A DNA stretch of 16,972 nt, taken from the NCBI GenBank assembly GCA_916720285.1, contig CAKAQP010000025.1, forward strand, positions 1-16,972. Direction: 5' to 3'. A program made the translations under genes and the position numbers. How positions within the stretch are numbered: position 1 is the stretch's first letter; each line of letters starts with the position of its first letter. Below, in pieces: positions 14,989 to 16,972 of this stretch. The stretch comes from an uncultured Lachnoanaerobaculum sp. Lineage in GTDB: Bacteria; Bacillota; Clostridia; Lachnospirales; Lachnospiraceae. The notes under the pieces were generated by a model. The model had not been told where the DNA came from. It saw only the letters and a program-made list of their open reading frames with translations, and searched no databases.

Positions 14989-15997
14989 GTTAAAAAATAT
15001 AGATAATAAAACCTTCTTACTTTATATGACAATTCTTCTTTTTATTATAATGTATGGTATAGGAATTATAATGTTTGGAAGTAAGGGATTTCAAAAACCA
15101 CAAGTTTTTTTAAATCTCTTCATATCTAATGCAGGACTGATTGTTATAGCAACAGGTATGACCATGGTTATAATATCCGGTGGAATAGATATTTCAGTCG
15201 GTTCTTTTGTAGCACTTACATGTATGGTGTTGGCGTATCTGATGGAAAAAGTCAAGATGAATGCGCTAAGTGCAATAGCACTTGTAATCATAATCGGTCT
15301 GATATTCGGTCTTATTCAGGGTGTACTTATTTCGTATCTTAATATTCAACCATTCATAGTTACTTTGGCAGGCATGTTCTTTGCCAGAGGTATGACAGCG
15401 ATCATATCTCAAGAGATGATTAGTATAACTAATGAGACCTTCCTTTCATGGGCGAATAAGAAAATAACAATACCTTTATTCGGTATAGTAAATAAAAAGG
15501 GGGCCGTAGTATATCCATATATCTACCCAACCGTAATAGTCGCACTTATTATACTTGTACTGATGTTTATAATGTTAAAATATACTAAGTTCGGAAGAAG
15601 TGTATATGCTGTTGGAGGAAATGAGCAATCAGCCTTGCTTCTTGGACTAAATGTTAAAAAGATAAAACTTCAGGTATATATACTGAACGGATTGTTATGT
15701 TCTATAGGAGGATTCTTATTCTGCTTAAATACCTGTGCAGGATTTGTGGAACAGGCTAAGGGATTTGAAATGGAAGCAATAGCAGGAGCGGTAATAGGGG
15801 GAACATTGCTTAGCGGTGGAGTAGGTAATGTGTTCGGAAGTCTTTTTGGTGTACTGATAAAAGGTACTATAGAAGCCTTTGTAAGTTTCCAGGGAACATT
15901 ATCATCCTGGTGGACAAAAATTATAATAGCTACCATACTTGCATTTTTTATAATATTGCAGAGTATACTTGCGATGTCAAAGAGAGGGAAAAAGTAG
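14978..15997 (+). CDS. yjfF: Sugar ABC transporter permease 2 (YjfF-like)
   Basis: This is the second permease of the importer (BPD_transp_2 family), 339 residues with about 8-10 membrane segments. It carries ATGMTMVIISGGIDISVGS (58-76), the coupling segment YAVGGNEQSALLLGLN (210-225), VIGGTLLSGGVG (272-283) and, near the C-terminus, QGTLSSWWTKI (305-315). The last block is nearly identical to one in E. coli YjfF and separates it from the sister gene ytfT. The ATG overlaps the ytfT end by 11 nt, with GAGGTGG (14968-14974) just upstream. It ends 39 nt before a strong terminator, so it is the last gene of the operon. No sugar-metabolising enzyme follows in the window. Confidence 0.94.
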   Translation: MKDKLKNIDNKTFLLYMTILLFIIMYGIGIIMFGSKGFQKPQVFLNLFISNAGLIVIATGMTMVIISGGIDISVGSFVALTCMVLAYLMEKVKMNALSAIALVIIIGLIFGLIQGVLISYLNIQPFIVTLAGMFFARGMTAIISQEMISITNETFLSWANKKITIPLFGIVNKKGAVVYPYIYPTVIVALIILVLMFIMLKYTKFGRSVYAVGGNEQSALLLGLNVKKIKLQVYILNGLLCSIGGFLFCLNTCAGFVEQAKGFEMEAIAGAVIGGTLLSGGVGNVFGSLFGVLIKGTIEAFVSFQGTLSSWWTKIIIATILAFFIILQSILAMSKRGKK

Positions 15998-16036
15998 CAA
16001 TAAATAGACATTTGTACAAATATGTAAATTTATATG

Positions 16037-16072
16037 AAAAATACTGTCATATATTTTATGGCAGTATTTTTT
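16037..16072 (+). terminator. Rho-independent terminator of the ytf operon (possibly bidirectional)
   Basis: The arms 16037-16051 and 16057-16071 pair over 15 bp with a single T:G pair around loop TATTT. The inner core is ACTGTCATA against TATGGCAGT. T16067-T16072 serves as the U-run, and A16037-A16041 could serve the opposite strand. Confidence 0.9.
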
Positions 16073-16080
16073 GTTTCTTG

Positions 16081-16108
16081 TTGAAATTTTATAAACATGT
16101 GTTATGAT
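16081..16108 (+). promoter_or_regulatory. Extended -10 promoter for the surface-protein gene
   Basis: TTGAAA (16081-16086) and TATGAT (16103-16108) are spaced 16 bp apart, with TG one base before the -10 element (extended -10). It lies directly after the ytf terminator and about 23 bp before the AGGAGG ribosome site. Predicted from sequence only. Confidence 0.6.
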
Positions 16109-16130
16109 AAAGTCATTAAATTTTGGGTAG

Positions 16131-16136
16131 AGGAGG
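16131..16136 (+). promoter_or_regulatory. Strong ribosome binding site with no ordinary start codon in the matching frame
   Basis: AGGAGG is preceded by an in-frame TAG (16128-16130). In the frame of the downstream protein the next codons are AGG, TGC, GTA, ATA (16143) and ATT (16146). GTG at 16136 is in another frame and stops after 12 codons at 16172-16174. Confidence 0.7.
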
Positions 16137-16142
16137 TGCGTA

Positions 16143-16972
16143 ATAATTTTAAATTTTGTATACAAACATTTTAGAAAAATATTGTTTGTGTTTTTTGTGT
16201 TCTTAATTGCGTACCTGTTTACCGATTCTTTGGCAGATATGGCCACACCTTCAAATGCTGAGTTTAATGATATTGTAATATCACCGGATACGGCCACCTC
16301 TTCCGATGCAAGACGGCATGAAGTAAAGCTTGACGGCATAAGTGTAATTGTTGATGTGCCTGAAGGTGCCTTTGATACAAAGGTAACGCTTAAGGCAAAA
16401 AGATTAACCGTAAACGAGCTTGAAAACAATGTGACTCCTGAAAAAGGAGATGATATAAAAGACAGTGACTCAGAAAAAGTAAGTGAAACCACAGTTGAGT
16501 CGGACGGTATAGAAAATTTTGAAGACTCCTCTGATAGTTCGGGAACTGTAGAAGTTCAGAAACCTGATGAAAGTACTGAAATCATAAACGGTACACAAGT
16601 TCCGGAAACTGTTGAAAGCACTGAAACGGTTTTGAATGAAACCGAGACAACTCTATCTCTAAAAAGTGATGAAATGATTGAAACTGCACAGCTTGCAGGT
16701 AATGATGCTGATGAAAGCGTAAAATTATCTGATGAAGGTAATCAGGCGGACGGAAGCAATCAGGTTACAGAGACGGTAAGTGAAGCAGACAGTGAGAATA
16801 CAAATTATTTGGAAGATGCAGTAATAAGAAATACTGAATCTGAAAATGAAGAGTTCCCGAAAGATTCGATTTCTCTGGATATTCATTTTGAGGATGAAAA
16901 CCATGTAGAGATAGAACCTTTGACAGCGGTATATGTAAATATAAAAATCGACAATGATTTGCTTCCTGAAGG
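16143..16972 (+). CDS. Secreted acidic surface protein, N-terminal part (3' end outside window; start uncertain)
   Basis: This is an open frame running off the right edge; 276 residues are visible if it starts at ATA 16143. The protein is not recognised as a named family. It begins with a classic signal peptide: basic YKHFRK (7-12), hydrophobic ILFVFFVFLIAYLF (13-26) and likely cleavage after SLA (31). ATPSNA (34-39) and ATSSDA (51-56) form a degenerate pair. A beta-type segment with ISVIVDVPEGAFDTKVTLKA (66-85) is followed by a Glu/Asp/Ser/Thr-rich, nearly hydrophobic-free stretch (about 99-237). Another beta-type segment, DIHFEDENHVEIEPL (246-260), then begins. Such composition fits a cell-wall or adhesin-like protein. 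Starts considered: ATA 16143 (6 nt after AGGAGG), ATT 16146 (9 nt), and TTG 16182, which would lose the basic n-region. Coding is well supported by the long open frame and protein-like composition; the start is not. Confidence 0.7.
   Translation, partial: MILNFVYKHFRKILFVFFVFLIAYLFTDSLADMATPSNAEFNDIVISPDTATSSDARRHEVKLDGISVIVDVPEGAFDTKVTLKAKRLTVNELENNVTPEKGDDIKDSDSEKVSETTVESDGIENFEDSSDSSGTVEVQKPDESTEIINGTQVPETVESTETVLNETETTLSLKSDEMIETAQLAGNDADESVKLSDEGNQADGSNQVTETVSEADSENTNYLEDAVIRNTESENEEFPKDSISLDIHFEDENHVEIEPLTAVYVNIKIDNDLLPE

Noticed and set aside
16136..16174. GTG-initiated 12-codon leader peptide before the surface protein
   Set aside because: The GTG overlaps the AGGAGG it would need, and the peptide has no repeated or regulatory codons; a chance frame is more likely.

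Overview
The window is AT-rich, densely packed DNA with every recognisable gene on the + strand. Gene content and order suggest a strictly anaerobic Firmicute of the class Clostridia, probably Lachnospiraceae: single-chain pyruvate:ferredoxin oxidoreductase, a dgt-dnaG-rpoD-trmK-nif3 macromolecular-synthesis operon, a YesM/YesN-type two-component pair and a CUT2 sugar ABC transporter. Strong AGGAGG ribosome sites, TTG starts and AGA as the usual arginine codon also fit. The family assignment is inference; no rRNA or tRNA is present to test it.

Layout. (1) 1-1356: 3' end of nifJ, closed by tandem hairpins and a U-tract terminator. (2) 1552-8582: a new promoter, then six tightly spaced genes: a HerA-like ATPase (DUF853/YjgR family), dgt, dnaG, rpoD, trmK and a Nif3-family metal protein. 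Gaps are 2-10 nt and trmK/nif3 overlap by 14 nt. (3) 8586-11109: an AraC-type response regulator and a YesM-like histidine kinase, overlapping by 11 nt. The regulator begins 3 nt after the nif3-like gene, and I see no terminator until 11185-11214, so the pair appears attached to the housekeeping operon. (4) 11271-15997: ytfQ-ytfR-ytfT-yjfF, a complete galactofuranose-type ABC importer: lipoprotein, double ATPase and two permeases. A strong hairpin separates the binding protein from the rest. (5) 16037-16072: a 15-bp terminator, then an extended -10 promoter and the 5' part of a secreted, acidic, Thr/Ser/Glu-rich surface protein. It has no ordinary start codon in the expected place and runs off the right edge.

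How the parts work together. Region 2 couples nucleotide-pool control (dgt), replication priming (dnaG), the housekeeping sigma factor (rpoD) and tRNA modification (trmK). The two-component pair probably senses sugar availability and controls the transporter immediately downstream, as YesMN-type pairs next to sugar ABC genes usually do; this is inferred from adjacency. No stretch over 300 bases lacks a gene. I see no tRNA, rRNA, CRISPR array, insertion sequence or prophage. I found no convincing new multi-gene system; the best leads are the unusual start of the surface protein, the attachment of the sensor pair to the housekeeping operon, and the HerA-like ATPase at that operon's head.
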